From positions 51,792 to 115,791 of the forward strand of contig NZ_JAHRIB010000204.1 of NCBI RefSeq assembly GCF_019090165.1: 64,000 nt of DNA, read 5' to 3'. Position 1 is the first letter of the stretch; each line of letters begins with the position of its first letter. The notes under the pieces are model-generated. The model did no database searches and was not told the DNA's origin. It saw only the letters and a list, made by a program, of their open reading frames with translations. The stretch is from Streptomyces sp. BV286. GTDB taxonomy: Bacteria > Actinomycetota > Actinomycetes > Streptomycetales > Streptomycetaceae. Below, one piece after another: positions 31,613-40,216 of the stretch. Position numbers and translations under genes: made by a program.

Positions 31613-34072
31613 CTAGACCGGTCCTGCCACCACCGAGACCGTCTTCGCCAGTGAGACCCCCGAGCCGTCCCGCCGCGGGTCCATCTCCGGCAGGTCCGCG
31701 GGCGTCCCGTCCTTCTGCGCGGCGCGCGCCGGGGCGGGACCGGCCCATGCCAGGCTCAGGCAGTCCTCCCCCTTGAGGAACCGCTGGCAGCGCACGCCGC
31801 CTGTGGCGCGGCCCTTGCGCGGATACTGGTCGAAGGGCGTGAGTTTTGCGGTCGTCTGGACCGAGTCGTCCAGCGTGCCGCGCGAACCCGCCACCGTGAA
31901 CACCACGGCGTCCACGGCCGGGTCGACCGCCGTGAACGAGATCACCTTGGCGCCGTCCGTGAGCTTCATGCCAGTCATACCGCCCGCGGGCCGGCCCTGC
32001 GGGCGGACCTGGGACGCCTGATACCGCAGCAACTGCGCGTCGTCGGTGATGAAGATCAGGTCTTCCTCTCCCGTGCGCAACTCGGCCCCGCCGATGATCC
32101 GGTCACCGTCCTTGAGCGTGATGACCTCCAGCTCCCCCTTGTTGGAGGGGTAGTCGGGGACCACGCGCTTCACCACACCCTGCTGGGTGCCGAGGGCCAG
32201 GCCCGGCGACGACTCGTCGAGTGTCGTCAGACAGACCACCTGCTCGTCGTCCTCGAGGGTCAGGAACTCCGAAATCGGCGCGCCCCCCGAAAGGTTGGGC
32301 GCGGCCGCGGTCTCCGGGAGCCGCGGGAGATCGATGACGTTGATCCGCAGGAGCCGTCCGGCGGACGTGACCGCGCCGATCTCGCCCAGTGCCGTCGCCG
32401 GGACGGCGGAGACGATCAGGTCGTGCTTGACGCGCCTGCCCTCGCTCTCCCCGAAGGGATCGCCGTTGGCCGTACGGGCGAGCAGTGCCGTCGACGACAG
32501 GAGGACCCGGCACGGGTCGTCCGCCACCTGCAGCGGGACGGCCGCAGCGGTCGAACCGGCGGACTCCAGCAGCACCGTGCGCCGGTCGGTGCCGAACTTC
32601 TTGGCCACCGCGGCCAGCTCGCTCGACACCAGCTTGCGCAGCTCGGCGTCCGAATCGAGGATGCCGGTCAGCTCGTCGATCTCGCCGTTGAGCCGGTCGC
32701 GCTCGGTCTCCAGCTCGATGCGGTCGAACTTGGTCAGGCGGCGCAGCGGCGTGTCCAGGATGTACTGCGTCTGGATCTCGCTCAGTGAGAAGTGCTCGAT
32801 CAGGCGCTGCTTCGCCTGGGCGGAGTTCTCGCTGGAGCGGATGAGGCGGATGACCTCGTCGATGTCCAGCAGGGCGACGAGCAGACCCTCGACCAGGTGC
32901 AGCCGGTCGCGCTTCTTGGTGCGACGGAACTCGCTGCGGCGGCGCACGACCTCGAAGCGGTGGTCGAGGTACACCTCCAGCAGTTCCTTGAGGCCGAGGG
33001 TGAGCGGCTGGCCGTCCACCAGGGCCACGTTGTTGATGCCGAAGGACTCCTCCATCGGCGTCAGTTTGTAGAGCTGCTCCAGGACGGCCTCCGGTACGAA
33101 GCCGTTCTTGACCTCGATGACCAGCCGCAGGCCGTGCGCACGGTCGGTGAGGTCCTTGACGTCGGCGATGCCCTGCAGTTTCTTCGAGCCGACCAGGTCC
33201 TTGATCTTCGCGATCACCTTCTCCGGGCCGACGGTGAAGGGCAGTTCGGTGACGACGAGGCCCTTGCGGCGCGCTGTCACGTTCTCCACGGACACCGTGG
33301 CGCGGATCTTGAAGGTGCCGCGGCCCGACTCGTACGCGTCCCTGATGCCGGAGAGGCCGACGATCCGGCCGCCCGTGGGCAGGTCGGGGCCCGGGACGTG
33401 CTTCATGAGCGTCTCGAGGTCGGCGCCCGGGTGGCGGATCAGGTGCCGGGCGGCGGCGATGACCTCGCCGAGGTTGTGCGGCGCCATGTTCGTCGCCATG
33501 CCGACCGCGATGCCCGACGCGCCGTTGACCAGGAGGTTCGGATACGCCGCCGGGAGGACCGACGGCTCCTGCTCCTGGCCGTCGTAGTTCGGGCCGAAGT
33601 CGACCGTGTTCTCGTCGATCGACTCCGTCATGAGGGAGGTGGCGTCGGCCATCCTCGCCTCGGTGTACCGCATGGCGGCCGGTGGGTCGTCGTTGCCCAG
33701 GGAGCCGAAGTTGCCGTGGCCGTCGACCAGGGGCAGGCGCATGGAGAAGGGCTGGGCCAGGCGCACCAGGGCGTCGTAGATCGATGCGTCGCCGTGCGGG
33801 TGGAGCTTACCCATCACCTCGCCGACGACGCGGGCGCACTTCACGTAGCCGCGGTCGGGGCGCAGCCCCATCTCGTTCATCTGGTAGACGATGCGGCGGT
33901 GCACGGGCTTGAGGCCGTCGCGGGCGTCCGGCAGGGCTCGGGAGTAGATGACCGAGTACGCGTACTCGAGGAAGGAGCCCTGCATCTCGTCGACGACGTC
34001 GATGTCGAGGATGCGCTCCTCGAAGTCAGCGCCGTCGTCGGGTCGCGGGGTCTTCGTGCTGCGGCGGGCCAT
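31613..34072 (-). CDS. parC: DNA topoisomerase IV subunit A (GyrA-like)
   Basis: An 819-residue breakage-reunion subunit, matching the remembered 819 residues of the S. coelicolor orthologue. The N-terminal part has SYLEY-like GSFLEYAYSVIYSRALPDARDGLKPVHRRIVY and the quinolone-determining region around HPHGDASIYDALVRLAQPF. Tyr136 in AMRYTEARM is the DNA-linking tyrosine. The C-terminal beta-pinwheel region (residues 510-819) includes repeated GRLLRI/GVVKRV-type blades. ATG 34072 follows GGAG at a somewhat long distance. It works with ParE (18133) in decatenation. It converges with the CobW gene and is divergent from the M16 peptidase pair. Confidence 0.95.
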   Translation of the reverse strand: MARRSTKTPRPDDGADFEERILDIDVVDEMQGSFLEYAYSVIYSRALPDARDGLKPVHRRIVYQMNEMGLRPDRGYVKCARVVGEVMGKLHPHGDASIYDALVRLAQPFSMRLPLVDGHGNFGSLGNDDPPAAMRYTEARMADATSLMTESIDENTVDFGPNYDGQEQEPSVLPAAYPNLLVNGASGIAVGMATNMAPHNLGEVIAAARHLIRHPGADLETLMKHVPGPDLPTGGRIVGLSGIRDAYESGRGTFKIRATVSVENVTARRKGLVVTELPFTVGPEKVIAKIKDLVGSKKLQGIADVKDLTDRAHGLRLVIEVKNGFVPEAVLEQLYKLTPMEESFGINNVALVDGQPLTLGLKELLEVYLDHRFEVVRRRSEFRRTKKRDRLHLVEGLLVALLDIDEVIRLIRSSENSAQAKQRLIEHFSLSEIQTQYILDTPLRRLTKFDRIELETERDRLNGEIDELTGILDSDAELRKLVSSELAAVAKKFGTDRRTVLLESAGSTAAAVPLQVADDPCRVLLSSTALLARTANGDPFGESEGRRVKHDLIVSAVPATALGEIGAVTSAGRLLRINVIDLPRLPETAAAPNLSGGAPISEFLTLEDDEQVVCLTTLDESSPGLALGTQQGVVKRVVPDYPSNKGELEVITLKDGDRIIGGAELRTGEEDLIFITDDAQLLRYQASQVRPQGRPAGGMTGMKLTDGAKVISFTAVDPAVDAVVFTVAGSRGTLDDSVQTTAKLTPFDQYPRKGRATGGVRCQRFLKGEDCLSLAWAGPAPARAAQKDGTPADLPEMDPRRDGSGVSLAKTVSVVAGPV

Positions 34073-34478
34073 CGCTGCGGCGACTCCTTCACAGTCTCTG
34101 CCGGGGCATGAACGGGTTCTGACGGGCTCCATTGTGGACCGGCCCACTGACAGCGCGGACCACGACCCGTCCGGACGGGCCTGTCGGACCTCGTGCCCGA
34201 CCTGCCCGGCCTGCCTCGTGGGAAGTGTCGCCGACGCCGCCCACGGGACCCGGAAGGTGTGAGCCGAGTGTCCGAACAGGTGGGGGAGAGCGCGAGCCCA
34301 CCCGCCCGCACACGACTTCGGGAGCCGTGTGATCGCACGACCGTACAGGCTCCCGACGGCGGACGCGTGCTCGCTCTCGGCGTACGCGACGCGGGAACTT
34401 CGCCAGCTGTCCGCGCGCTTGCATACAGTGGCACGACTAGCAGGAATTGAGCAGTTTTCCGCGATCGAAGGGACGTAC
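34073..34478. other. Divergent promoter region of parC and the M16 peptidases
   Basis: 406 bp without a convincing gene. TACAGT at 34424-34429 fits the TAnnnT -10 pattern for the rightward peptidase operon. No repeats or operators stood out. Confidence 0.45.
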
Positions 34479-35852
34479 ATGCCCATGGGTCACACGGCCA
34501 CAGCTGAGGCCGGCTCCGGCGGCCTGACAGCGACCGAGCACCGCCTGGCCAACGGCCTGCGTGTGGTGCTCTCCGAGGACCACCTGACCCCGGTCGCGGC
34601 GGTGTGCCTCTGGTACGACGTCGGCTCGCGTCACGAGGTCAAGGGCCGCACCGGGCTCGCCCACCTCTTCGAGCACCTGATGTTCCAGGGGTCCGGCCAG
34701 GTCAAGGGCAACGGCCACTTCGAACTGGTGCAGGGCGCCGGCGGTTCGCTCAACGGGACGACCAGTTTCGAGCGGACCAACTACTTCGAGACCATGCCGA
34801 CGCACCAGCTGGAGCTCGCCCTCTGGCTGGAGGCCGACCGGATGGGCTCGCTGCTCGCCGCGCTCGACGAGGAGTCGATGGAGAACCAGCGGGACGTCGT
34901 CAAGAACGAACGCCGTCAGCGCTACGACAACGTCCCCTACGGCACCGCTTTCGAGAAGCTGACCGCCCTCGCCTACCCGGAGGGCCACCCTTACCACCAC
35001 ACCCCGATCGGGTCGATGGCCGACCTGGACGCGGCCACGCTTGAGGACGCGCGCGCCTTTTTCCGCACCTACTACGCACCCAACAACGCCGTGTTGTCGG
35101 TCGTCGGCGACATCGACCCCGAGCAGACGCTCGCCTGGGTCGAGAAGTACTTCGGCTCCATCGCCGGCCACGACGGCAAGCCCGCCCCGCGCGACGGCTC
35201 GCTGCCGGAGAACATCGGTGAGCAGCTGCGCGAGGTCGTCGAGGAGGAGGTCCCGGCCCGCGCGCTGATGGCCGCCTACCGGCTGCCGGAGGACGGCACG
35301 CGCGCGTGCGACGCGGCCGACCTGGCCCTGACCGTCCTCGGCGGCGGCGAGTCGTCCCGGCTCTACAACCGGCTCGTACGCCGTGACCGCACCGCCGTGG
35401 CGGCCGGGTTCGGCCTGCTGCGCCTCGCCGGAGCGCCCTCCCTGGGGTGGCTCGACGTGAAGACGTCGGGCGATGTCGAGGTCCCGGTGATCGAGTCCGC
35501 GGTCGACGAGGAGCTCGCCCGGTTCGCCGAGGAGGGCCCCACGGCCGAGGAGATGGAGCGCGCCCAGGCCCAGTTGGAGCGCGAGTGGCTGGACCGTCTC
35601 GGTACGGTCGCGGGCCGCGCCGACGAACTGTGCCGGTACGCGGTCCTGTTCGGTGACCCCCAGCTCGCCCTGACCGCCGTCCAGCGCGTCCTGGACGTCA
35701 CCGCCGACGAGGTCCGGGAGGTCGCCAAGGCCCGCCTGCGCCCCGACAACCGCGCGGTGCTGGTCTACGAGCCGGTCGCCCCCGAAGAGGCCGAGGCCGC
35801 CGACGGCACCGACGCCGCCGCTGAAGACACCGACGAGGAGGCGGCCAAGTGA
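34479..35852 (+). CDS. M16 family zinc metallopeptidase, catalytic subunit
   Basis: A 457-residue peptidase of the pitrilysin/processing-peptidase family. The inverted zinc motif HxxEH is HLFEH, with His62, Glu65 and His66; Glu144 in VVKNERRQRY is the probable third ligand. The segment TSFERTNYFETMPTHQLELALWLEADRMGSLL is typical. The C-terminal half repeats the fold, and the tail is acidic. There is no signal peptide. ATG 34479 has AAGGGA 5 nt upstream. Its stop overlaps the start of a second M16 protein lacking the zinc motif, so the two probably make a heterodimer like mitochondrial processing peptidase. Confidence 0.93.
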   Translation: MPMGHTATAEAGSGGLTATEHRLANGLRVVLSEDHLTPVAAVCLWYDVGSRHEVKGRTGLAHLFEHLMFQGSGQVKGNGHFELVQGAGGSLNGTTSFERTNYFETMPTHQLELALWLEADRMGSLLAALDEESMENQRDVVKNERRQRYDNVPYGTAFEKLTALAYPEGHPYHHTPIGSMADLDAATLEDARAFFRTYYAPNNAVLSVVGDIDPEQTLAWVEKYFGSIAGHDGKPAPRDGSLPENIGEQLREVVEEEVPARALMAAYRLPEDGTRACDAADLALTVLGGGESSRLYNRLVRRDRTAVAAGFGLLRLAGAPSLGWLDVKTSGDVEVPVIESAVDEELARFAEEGPTAEEMERAQAQLEREWLDRLGTVAGRADELCRYAVLFGDPQLALTAVQRVLDVTADEVREVAKARLRPDNRAVLVYEPVAPEEAEAADGTDAAAEDTDEEAAK

Positions 35853-37237
35853 CCGAGCTCGCCACGATGGACTTCCACCCGCAGCCGCAGGCCGGCGAGG
35901 CCAGGCCCTGGGCCTTCCCGGCACCCGAGCGCGGCGCGCTCGGCAACGGCCTGACGGTGCTGCGCTGTCACCGCCCCGGCCAGCAGGTCGTCGCCGTCGA
36001 GATCCTCCTGGCGGCCCCTCTGGAGGCCGAGCCCAAGGGCCTGGACGGCATCGCCACGATCATGGCGAGGGCCTTCTCGGAGGGCACCGACAAGCACTCC
36101 GCCGAGGAGTTCGCCGCCGAGCTGGAGCGCTGCGGCGCCACGCTCGACGCCCACGCCGACCACCCGGGCGTGCGGCTCAGCCTCGAAGTCCCCGTCTCCC
36201 GGCTGCCCAAGGCGCTCGGCCTCCTCGCCGACGCGCTCAGGGCGCCCGCGTTCGACGACGGCGAGATCGAGCGGCTGGTGCGCAACCGGCTCGACGAGAT
36301 CCCGCACGAGACCGCCAACCCGGCCCGCAGGGCCGCCAAGGAGCTCTCCCGGCAGCTCTTCCCGGCGACCTCGCGCATGTCGCGACCCCGCCAGGGCAGC
36401 GAGGAGACGGTCACCGCGATCGACTCCGCGGCCGTGCGCGCCTTCTACGAGAAGCACGTACGTCCCGCCACGGCCACCGCGGTCGTCGTCGGTGACCTCA
36501 CCGGTGTCGACCTCGACGCGCTGCTCGCGGACACGCTCGGTGCCTGGACCGGAGCACAGGCCGATGCGCGCCCCGTACCGCCGGTGACCGCCGACGACAC
36601 CGGCCGGGTGATCATCGTCGACCGCCCCGGGGCCGTCCAGACGCAGTTGCTGATCGGCCGCGTCGGCGCCGACCGGCACGACCGGGTGTGGCCCGCCCAG
36701 GTGCTCGGCACGTACTGCCTCGGTGGCACCCTCACCTCCCGCCTGGACCGCGTCCTGCGCGAGGAGAAGGGATACACCTACGGTGTGCGGGCGTTCGGCC
36801 AGGTGCTGCGCTCCGCCCCGGACGGGACAGGCATCTCGATGCTCGCCATCAGCGGCTCCGTGGACACCCCGAACACCGGCCCGGCGCTCGACGACCTGTG
36901 GAAGGTGCTGCGCACCCTCGCCGCCGAAGGACTGACGGACGCCGAGCGCGACGTCGCCGTGCAGAACCTGGTGGGTGTGGCGCCCCTGAAGTACGAGACC
37001 GCGGGTGCCGTCGCGGGCACGCTCGCCGACCAGGTCGAGCAGCACCTGCCGGACGACTTCCAGGCGACGCTCTACCAGCAGCTCGCCGCGACGGGCACCG
37101 TGGAGGCCACGGCGGCCGCGGTGAACGCCTTCCCGGTGGACCGTCTGGTGACCGTCCTCGTCGGAGACGCCGCGCAGATCGAGGAGCCCGTCAGGGCCCT
37201 CGGAATCGGTGAAGTCAGCGTCGTGACAGCGGAGTAG
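35849..37237 (+). CDS. M16 family peptidase, non-catalytic partner
   Basis: A 462-residue M16-fold protein. At the position of HxxEH it reads GIATIMARAFSEG, so it cannot bind catalytic zinc. It retains the substrate-handling parts: the Gly-rich loop GGTLTSRLDRVLREEKGYTYGVRAF with the Arg/Tyr pair of the non-catalytic subunits. GTG 35849 overlaps the stop of the catalytic subunit (GTGA), ensuring 1:1 synthesis. Streptomycetes keep this pair widely; the substrate is unknown. Confidence 0.92.
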   Translation: MTELATMDFHPQPQAGEARPWAFPAPERGALGNGLTVLRCHRPGQQVVAVEILLAAPLEAEPKGLDGIATIMARAFSEGTDKHSAEEFAAELERCGATLDAHADHPGVRLSLEVPVSRLPKALGLLADALRAPAFDDGEIERLVRNRLDEIPHETANPARRAAKELSRQLFPATSRMSRPRQGSEETVTAIDSAAVRAFYEKHVRPATATAVVVGDLTGVDLDALLADTLGAWTGAQADARPVPPVTADDTGRVIIVDRPGAVQTQLLIGRVGADRHDRVWPAQVLGTYCLGGTLTSRLDRVLREEKGYTYGVRAFGQVLRSAPDGTGISMLAISGSVDTPNTGPALDDLWKVLRTLAAEGLTDAERDVAVQNLVGVAPLKYETAGAVAGTLADQVEQHLPDDFQATLYQQLAATGTVEATAAAVNAFPVDRLVTVLVGDAAQIEEPVRALGIGEVSVVTAE

Positions 37238-37274
37238 GGACCGGCAGCCGCAGCAAGGACCGGCGGCCGGCCGG

Positions 37275-37304
37275 GGCCCGGGTGACTCAGGAGTCGCCCG
37301 GGCC
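37275..37304 (+). terminator. Terminator of the M16 operon
   Basis: A 13-bp stem, GGCCCGGGTGACT / AGTCGCCCGGGCC (one G-T pair), loop CAGG, followed by a short pyrimidine run TCTTCTT, 38 nt after the stop codon. Confidence 0.82.
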
Positions 37305-37479
37305 TCTTCTTGCGCCGAGTCGCCCACGGTTTGTCCGTATTGGTAGAGAGGTTGCCTGTCTGCCCTGTGGCATGCGCTACAAAACCCGTGATCCGTTTGT
37401 CTATTGAAAGTGGCGACGTTTAGCTTCAGTCCGGCTGTTCGTCAGGCAGTGCGCCGCGCCCGCGGCACCGGACAGTCAT

Positions 37480-37616
37480 CGCCGAGTCCCCGTACGGCGC
37501 GAGCCAGGGGAGCCGGGGACCCATATGTAGTCCCTGGGGTGAATCGGACGCCCTTCCCGAAGGGGGTCCGTAGGAGACCTTCCTGCTCCGAACCCGTCAG
37601 CTAACCCGGTAGGCGA
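37480..37616 (+). ncRNA. Cyclic di-AMP riboswitch (ydaO-yuaA class)
   Basis: The leader of the M23 peptidase gene carries the conserved blocks of this class in order: GCCGAGTCCCCGTAC, GAGCCGGGGACCC-like pairing, CTGGGGTGAATCGGACGCC, GGGTCCGTAGGAGACCTTCC and CCGAACCCGTCAGCTAACC followed by GGTAGGCG. It ends about 27 nt before the start codon. In streptomycetes such switches sit before wall hydrolase genes, and c-di-AMP usually turns expression down. Ends are approximate. Confidence 0.9.
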
Positions 37617-37642
37617 GAAGGAAGGAAAGGACCAGCCACTTC

Positions 37643-38416
37643 ATGGCGTTCACCCGCGCCACCGGGAAGCACCGTCGTCCCAGCAGCATGAAGCGCGCGA
37701 CCCGCAGGACGGTGGGCGTCGCCGCACTCGCCACCACCGGTGTCGTAGGCACTCTGGCCGTCCCGGCGCTCGCCGCCGAGAGCGCGGTCGAGCAGACCGG
37801 CCTCACCAAGGCCGTCACCATCGGCGACTCGGTCGCCGAGGAGATCGACGCGCAGGCCGCCGCCCAGCAGCAGGCCGCCGACGAGGCCGCCGCCCGCGAG
37901 AAGGCCGAGGCCGACGCGAAGAAGCGCGCCGAGGAGGCCGCGGCGAAGGCCAAGAAGGAGCGCGAGGTCAAGGCCCGTGCCGCCCGTGAGGCCGAGCGCA
38001 AGCGCCTGAACGCGTACGTCTCGCCGATCACCGGCTCGTACGTCTCGACCGCCTACAAGGCCGGCGGCGCCGTCTGGTCCTCCGGCAGCCACACCGGCAT
38101 CGACTTCCACGCCGCCAGCGGCACCGCCGTGCACGCGGTCGGCTCCGGCACCGTGGTGGAGGCCGGCTGGGGCGGCGCGTACGGCAACCAGGTCGTCATC
38201 AAGATGACCGACGGCACCTTCACCCAGTACGGGCACCTCTCGTCCATCGGCGTCTCCGTCGGCCAGACGGTCACTCCGGGACAGCAGATAGCCCTCTCCG
38301 GGGCGACCGGCAACGTCACCGGAGCGCACCTGCACTTCGAGGCGCGCGCGACCGCGGAGTACGGGTCCGACATGGACCCGGTCGGATACCTCCGCTCGCA
38401 CGGCGTGAACGTCTGA
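37643..38416 (+). CDS. Secreted M23 family peptidoglycan peptidase
   Basis: A 257-residue exported metallopeptidase. Residues 1-47 are a long signal peptide ending VPALAAES. Residues 70-125 form an Ala/Glu/Lys/Arg-rich coiled coil (QQQAADEAAAREKAEADAKKRAEE...). The LytM/M23 domain follows. The zinc ligands are visible: His150 and Asp154 in SHTGIDFHAASG, and His231 in HLHFE (with His229 catalytic). It should cleave peptide cross-bridges during hyphal growth or germination. The ATG at 37643 lies after the purine-rich AGAAGGAAGGAAAGGA. Expression is under the c-di-AMP riboswitch immediately upstream. A strong hairpin follows. Confidence 0.93.
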   Translation: MAFTRATGKHRRPSSMKRATRRTVGVAALATTGVVGTLAVPALAAESAVEQTGLTKAVTIGDSVAEEIDAQAAAQQQAADEAAAREKAEADAKKRAEEAAAKAKKEREVKARAAREAERKRLNAYVSPITGSYVSTAYKAGGAVWSSGSHTGIDFHAASGTAVHAVGSGTVVEAGWGGAYGNQVVIKMTDGTFTQYGHLSSIGVSVGQTVTPGQQIALSGATGNVTGAHLHFEARATAEYGSDMDPVGYLRSHGVNV

Positions 38417-38443
38417 CGGCACGACGCGTCGGCGCACCTCCGT

Positions 38444-38476
38444 CGAAGGCCCCGGCTCACCGAGCCGGGGCCTTCG
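38444..38476 (+). terminator. Terminator of the M23 peptidase gene
   Basis: A 15-bp perfect stem, CGAAGGCCCCGGCTC / GAGCCGGGGCCTTCG, with loop ACC, 27 nt after the stop codon. Confidence 0.88.
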
Positions 38477-38678
38477 CGTGCTCCGCGGCCTTCCGGGCTT
38501 CTTCCCGACCGTTCCTGGTCTCTTTCGCACCGGACGACTGCCTGTTCAGAGACGCGATGTGTCCAAAAAATAGCCATGGATTCCGGGCTGCCATCGGAAT
38601 TTCCCGCTCACTGCAATAGAGTCACCGAACAAGCGTCGATCGACCGCGTTTCGCGGGGATTAAGGCGGAGGTCCGGTC

Positions 38679-39371
38679 ATGCGTATTCCCGCGCGCTCGG
38701 TATGCACGGCGATTCGTGACGACATCGTCGCGGGTGTCTACGAGCGCGGCAGCCGGCTCACCGAAGAACTTCTCGCGCGTCGTTACGGCGTCTCGCGGGT
38801 CCCCGTGCGTGAGGCGCTGCGCACGCTGGAGGCGGAGGGCTTCGTGGTCACCCGCAGACACGCGGGCGCGTGCGTGGCGGAGCCCACGGAGCAGGAGGCC
38901 GCGGACCTCCTGGAGATGCGCATGCTGCTGGAGCCGCTGGGTGCCGCCCGTGCCGCGCAGCGCCGCACGGAGGCGCACCTCAAGGTGCTGCGTGGCCTGG
39001 TCAGACTGGGCCAGGAACGGGCCAGGAGGGGCAACAGCGAGGATCTGCGCTCGCTGGGGGGCTGGTTCCACGAGACGCTCGCGCAGGCCTCGGGCAGCCC
39101 GCAGCTGACCTCGACGCTCGCCCAGCTGCGGCACAAGATCGCCTGGATGTACGCGGTCGAGGCGCCCGCGCATCCCGCCGAGTCCTGGACCGAGCACGGG
39201 GCCATCGTGGACGCCGTGGCCCGGGGGGACAGCGACCGCGCCCGGGCGGTCACGGCGCTGCACACCGAGCGGGCGACGACCGCGCACCGGCTGCGCTTTC
39301 CGGGCCGGGACCGCGTCGAGCGTGTGAGAACTTCGCAACATCCCGTAAACACGGCGGGCCTGCGGCATTAA
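38679..39371 (+). CDS. GntR/FadR-family transcriptional regulator
   Basis: A 230-residue regulator. The winged helix is at residues 8-75 (CTAIRDDIVAGVYERGSRLTEELLARRYGVSRVPVREALRTLEAEGFVVTRRHAGACV). The FCD effector domain has LLEMRMLLEPLGAARAA, then His residues in WFHETLAQASGSPQL, EHGAIVDAVARGD and ALHTER that could hold a metal and a carboxylate ligand. ATG 38679 has GGAGG 7 nt upstream. It converges with ptsH, sharing a hairpin. The ligand and targets are unknown. Confidence 0.9.
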   Translation: MRIPARSVCTAIRDDIVAGVYERGSRLTEELLARRYGVSRVPVREALRTLEAEGFVVTRRHAGACVAEPTEQEAADLLEMRMLLEPLGAARAAQRRTEAHLKVLRGLVRLGQERARRGNSEDLRSLGGWFHETLAQASGSPQLTSTLAQLRHKIAWMYAVEAPAHPAESWTEHGAIVDAVARGDSDRARAVTALHTERATTAHRLRFPGRDRVERVRTSQHPVNTAGLRH

Positions 39372-39678
39372 CAGTGGCACCGTATACAAAGAGGGATATC
39401 CGGCAGAGGCGTATTTCTGATGCCCGTTTTCCCCGCGTGCCCGGAATTGCCGAGCGCGGGATTTCCGCATGCACGGAAATCGAGTCCCGGCCGGCCTGCG
39501 AATAGCGCCGACGGGCAGATCTGTGACGAATACCGACGGCAGGTTCAGGGCCGGACGTCGTGCGCAGCCGGGGGCCGGTCGTCTCCGCACGGGCCGGGGC
39601 CGGATCGTGGTGCGGAAACGGCGGAGCCGCGTCGCCCGGGGTGGGGGGACGCGGCTCCGCCGCACGTGACGCGTGGGG
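39372..39678. other. Convergent gap between the GntR gene and ptsH
   Basis: 307 bp without a gene. Apart from the shared terminator near its right end, only short inverted repeats such as CGCGGGATTTCCGCATGCACGGAAATCG are seen. Confidence 0.5.
39620..39661. terminator. Bidirectional terminator of ptsH and the GntR gene
   Basis: GGCGGAGCCGCGTC / GACGCGGCTCCGCC, a 14-bp perfect stem with a 14-nt G-rich loop, 17 nt beyond the ptsH stop codon. Confidence 0.8.
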
Positions 39679-39960
39679 TCAGACCGTCTCGGGGAGCTCG
39701 TCGAGACCCTCGGCGACCAGCTTCGCCAGGCGGTCGAGCGCGGCGTCCGCGCCCTCGGCGTCGGACGCGAGGACGATCTCCTCGCCGCCCTGGGCGCCCA
39801 GGCCGAGGACCGCGAGCATGGAGGCGGCGTTGACGGGGTTGCCGTCCGCCTTGGCGATCGTCACGGGGACGCCGGAGGCCGTGGCCGCCCGGACGAAGAT
39901 GGAGGCGGGACGGGCGTGAAGGCCCTCGGCCCAACCGACGTTGACGCGGCGCTCAGCCAT
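39679..39960 (-). CDS. ptsH: Phosphocarrier protein HPr
   Basis: A 93-residue soluble phosphotransfer protein of the PEP:sugar phosphotransferase system; it passes phosphate from enzyme I to sugar-specific IIA proteins. The active site is GLHARPAS with His15. Ser47 in NAASMLAVLGLGAQGG is the position regulated in low-GC Gram-positives; its use here is not known. In streptomycetes the system mainly serves N-acetylglucosamine and fructose uptake. ATG 39960 follows GAAGGG. A DasR-type site lies about 30 bp upstream, consistent with ptsH being a known DasR target. Confidence 0.96.
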   Translation of the reverse strand: MAERRVNVGWAEGLHARPASIFVRAATASGVPVTIAKADGNPVNAASMLAVLGLGAQGGEEIVLASDAEGADAALDRLAKLVAEGLDELPETV

Positions 39961-39986
39961 GTGATGCTGCCCTTCAGGTGTCTCAC

Positions 39987-40002
39987 GGTTGTCTAGACCA
40001 TT
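39987..40002 (-). promoter_or_regulatory. DasR-responsive element (dre) of ptsH
   Basis: GGTTGTCTAGACCATT matches the dre consensus ACTGGTCTAGACCAGT at 12 of 16 positions, with the GTCTAGAC core perfect. It lies 26 bp before the ptsH start. Known biology: DasR represses ptsH and other amino-sugar genes and is released by glucosamine-6-phosphate. Confidence 0.72.
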
Positions 40003-40216
40003 GTTTCATACGGTGGAGCCTGCTTGAAGCGACCGGGAGCCCGGCCCGGTTCGGCCCCGGCCCGGCGTGGTCCCGGTCCTTGGCCCGAGCGGCTCCGATG
40101 CCCAAGACTGCCCGGTGCCCTGCCCGGACGCGAGCCCGCCCGCGCGGGGCGAGGACCCTGGGAATCCCGGGGACGCGAGCCCGCCGTTGTCGGACCCGAG
40201 CCGTACTCTGGGCCCC

